6,932 nt of DNA from Desulfuromusa sp. (GTDB taxonomy: Bacteria > Desulfobacterota > Desulfuromonadia > Desulfuromonadales > Geopsychrobacteraceae), in NCBI GenBank assembly GCA_030590745.1, contig JAUVCS010000044.1, forward strand, positions 1-6,932, given 5' to 3'. Positions 5,574 to 6,932 of the stretch are shown here, one piece after another; position 1 is the first letter of the stretch, and each line of letters starts with the position of its first letter. Made by a program: the position numbers and the translations under genes. The notes under the pieces are model-generated. The model made no database searches, had not been told where the DNA came from, and was given only the letters and a program-made list of their open reading frames with translations.

Positions 5574-6785
5574 TTACTTAACCGCAGTCAGGATATAAAC
5601 CGGGTCATAAGCTTCAAACAGCTTATAGTTTGAGTGGGGTCGGGTTCTGGCGATATTGACCGTAACCACCTCAACCTGATAACCGGCATTGCCAAAATAT
5701 TCATTGGCAGAAGTCAGCGTATCCAGGGTACTGGCATTCAGAACAATTCTGCCACCAACGGCAAGCCGCGGATCTACCGTATCCAGAATATCCCAGAGGT
5801 TGCCACCGCTACCACCGATGAAAACACAATCTGGATCAGGCAATTCCTCCAGACAATCGGGAGCATCCCCCTCGATCAAAACAACATTGCGGGTGTTGAA
5901 TTTCTGCAGGTTTTCTTTGATAAATTGACAACACTCTTCATTGCGTTCGATAGCAAAAATCCGCCCATCCGGCAGCAGATGGTCAGCCTCGACACAGATT
6001 GATCCAGAACCAGCACCAATATCCCAAAGACACATGTCATGACGTAACTTCAATTTAGCCAGAGTAACAACCCGCACCTCTTCTTTGGTAATCAGTTTCT
6101 TGATGCTGACAAATTCTTCATCGGGAATCCCGAACGTTGGGATATATTCCTGGCTGTCATCCTCATACTCCCTGATTAAAATCAGAACATTGAGGGGGGC
6201 AACATCCAACTCCAGCAGACCTTTAATATTGGTGACCCGGATTTTTTCAGCAGCAGTGCCTAAGTTTTCACACAGATAGGCCTTATAACCGCTGCGCCGC
6301 CGACTGAGCAACTCTCGACTGATCATTCCCGGGGTATTGATCCCATCGGTTAAAATTGCAGCCTTGTCATTCGCCACAATCCGATCAACCACATCTTTCA
6401 AATCCCGATCATGAACCGAGATAAATACAGAATCATCCCAAGGTTCACGAATTTTTGCAAAAGCGTACTGTACCGAGGTGACATTGGGGAGAAACTCAAT
6501 CAGTTCCTCCGACAGATTACGCAATAGATAACGCCCCAGGCCAAAAAACAGCGGATCCCCTGAAGCCAGAACCACCACCCGACCGTCACAGTCTTGCAAA
6601 CGGCCCACCATCTCAGCCAGATTGCTGTCATCAAGCGAAAATTTCTCTCCCGGAAAGTCGGGGAACAATCCCAGCAACCGCTCTGCCCCGAAGAGGAGGT
6701 CACTCTGATTAATCAGCTCCAGTGCCTGCGGGGTAAACCCTTCCTGACCCGCAATTCCAGCACCGATAACATGAATTGATTTCAT
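5574..6785 (-). CDS. cbiET: Bifunctional corrin C5,C15-methyltransferase (fused CbiE-CbiT, CobL type)
   Basis: A complete 403-residue protein that joins the two enzymes CbiE and CbiT, as in CobL. The N-terminal domain (about 1-205) is a tetrapyrrole methylase: HVIGAGIAGQEGFTPQA (5-21), LASGDPLFFGLGRYL (73-87) and PNVTSVQYAFAKIREPWDD (100-118). The C-terminal domain (about 215-403) opens with FGIPDEEF and ITKEEVR and has the S-adenosylmethionine-binding motif WDIGAGSGSICVEA (254-267), an acidic residue in AIERN (278-282), and DCVFIGGSGGNL (319-330). In cobalamin synthesis the pair methylates C5 and C15 of the corrin ring and removes the C12 acetate carboxyl. Whether the substrate carries cobalt (anaerobic route) or not (aerobic route) is not decided by this gene alone. 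GGGAGT (complement of 6791-6796) precedes the ATG and supports the start. No other cobalamin gene lies in the window; partners may lie beyond 6932. Confidence 0.95.
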   Translation of the reverse strand: MKSIHVIGAGIAGQEGFTPQALELINQSDLLFGAERLLGLFPDFPGEKFSLDDSNLAEMVGRLQDCDGRVVVLASGDPLFFGLGRYLLRNLSEELIEFLPNVTSVQYAFAKIREPWDDSVFISVHDRDLKDVVDRIVANDKAAILTDGINTPGMISRELLSRRRSGYKAYLCENLGTAAEKIRVTNIKGLLELDVAPLNVLILIREYEDDSQEYIPTFGIPDEEFVSIKKLITKEEVRVVTLAKLKLRHDMCLWDIGAGSGSICVEADHLLPDGRIFAIERNEECCQFIKENLQKFNTRNVVLIEGDAPDCLEELPDPDCVFIGGSGGNLWDILDTVDPRLAVGGRIVLNASTLDTLTSANEYFGNAGYQVEVVTVNIARTRPHSNYKLFEAYDPVYILTAVK

Positions 6786-6815
6786 TATTAACTCCCTTCA
6801 GCAACGAACTGATAA

Positions 6816-6847
6816 TTATTACATGTAATAAAATCACTTACCATCAA
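6816..6847 (-). promoter_or_regulatory. cbiET leader: 16-bp perfect palindrome over a possible promoter
   Basis: TTATTACATGTAATAA (6816-6831) is a perfect palindrome, 31 to 46 bases upstream of the cbiET start. On the minus strand it contains TGTAAT (complement of 6818-6823), one mismatch from a -10 box, and 18 bases upstream of that lies TTGATG (complement of 6842-6847) as a -35 candidate. An operator over the -10 box would allow repression. The leader is too short for a cobalamin riboswitch. The palindrome is certain; the promoter and a binding protein are inferred. Confidence 0.45.
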
Positions 6848-6848
6848 C

Positions 6849-6871
6849 CACAGAGTCACTGAGACACAGAG
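6849..6871. repeat. Short tandem repeat of period 8, CACAGAG type
   Basis: Three seven-base units with one base between them: CACAGAG (6849-6855), CACTGAG (6857-6863) and CACAGAG (6865-6871). The window ends in TTCTCTCTG (6924-6932), which resembles the opposite strand of such units, so this may be one end of a longer intergenic repeat element with inverted termini. I recall similar CACAGAG-rich intergenic repeats in deltaproteobacterial genomes, but the copy number here cannot be judged from one window. Confidence 0.5.
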
Positions 6872-6932
6872 GAAATAAAAATCCTTTTAAGAGGTTAAAA
6901 CCAGAAAGAACTTAGTTTTCAGGTTCTCTCTG

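Noticed and set aside
5634..6002. Plus-strand open frame of 122 codons opposite cbiET
   Set aside because: It is antisense to the conserved CbiT domain and is a shadow frame.
6849..6871. Period-8 units as a CRISPR array
   Set aside because: Units are seven bases with single-base spacing; there are no spacers of CRISPR length and no cas genes.

Overview
The window reads as a piece of a bacterial chromosome of moderate GC content, most likely an anaerobic or facultative member of the Desulfuromonadales/Geobacter-like Deltaproteobacteria. That placement is an inference. It rests on the gene mix (bacterial NADPH-type glutamate synthase, an ArsR–permease–small thioredoxin cassette, a fused CbiE–CbiT corrin methyltransferase) and on an intergenic CACAGAG-type repeat that I associate with such genomes. 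No rRNA or tRNA gene, IS element, phage gene or CRISPR array was seen.

Layout, left to right. (1) Positions 1–2569, + strand: the 3' part of gltB (glutamate synthase large subunit, entering from outside the window) and complete gltD (small subunit), which together make glutamate from glutamine and 2-oxoglutarate. (2) Positions 2608–4681, + strand: a compact cassette of an ArsR-family repressor, a 436-residue CxC-containing permease of the ArsP/YraQ (DUF318) type, and a 77-residue CxxC thioredoxin-like protein. A TTTGGC-N6-GCCAA(A) dyad occurs twice, before the repressor and before the permease. In the first copy the 6-bp centre is also the -10 box of a near-consensus promoter. (3) Positions 4682–5014: a 333-bp spacer without a convincing gene. 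(4) Positions 4947–5570, + strand: a ParD/ParE type II toxin–antitoxin pair with a 4-base ATGA overlap, a dyad around its putative -35 box, and a hairpin terminator. (5) Positions 5574–6785, - strand: a complete cbiET (CobL-type) gene for cobalamin synthesis, convergent with parDE and sharing the hairpin terminator. (6) Positions 6786–6932: the cbiET leader with a perfect 16-bp palindrome over a possible -10 box, then a period-8 CACAGAG repeat running to the window edge.

How the parts work together. GltB and GltD form one enzyme. The middle cassette looks like a self-contained, autoregulated stress module: the repressor senses a thiophilic ligand (As(III), an organoarsenical or another soft metal are the family-based candidates), the permease exports it, and the CxxC protein probably supplies or receives thiol electrons or hands over the ligand. 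ParDE is an independent accessory module. cbiET belongs to corrin ring synthesis, but no other cobalamin gene is visible here. The most interesting material is regulatory: the twin operator of the ArsR cassette and two further dyads placed on promoter elements.
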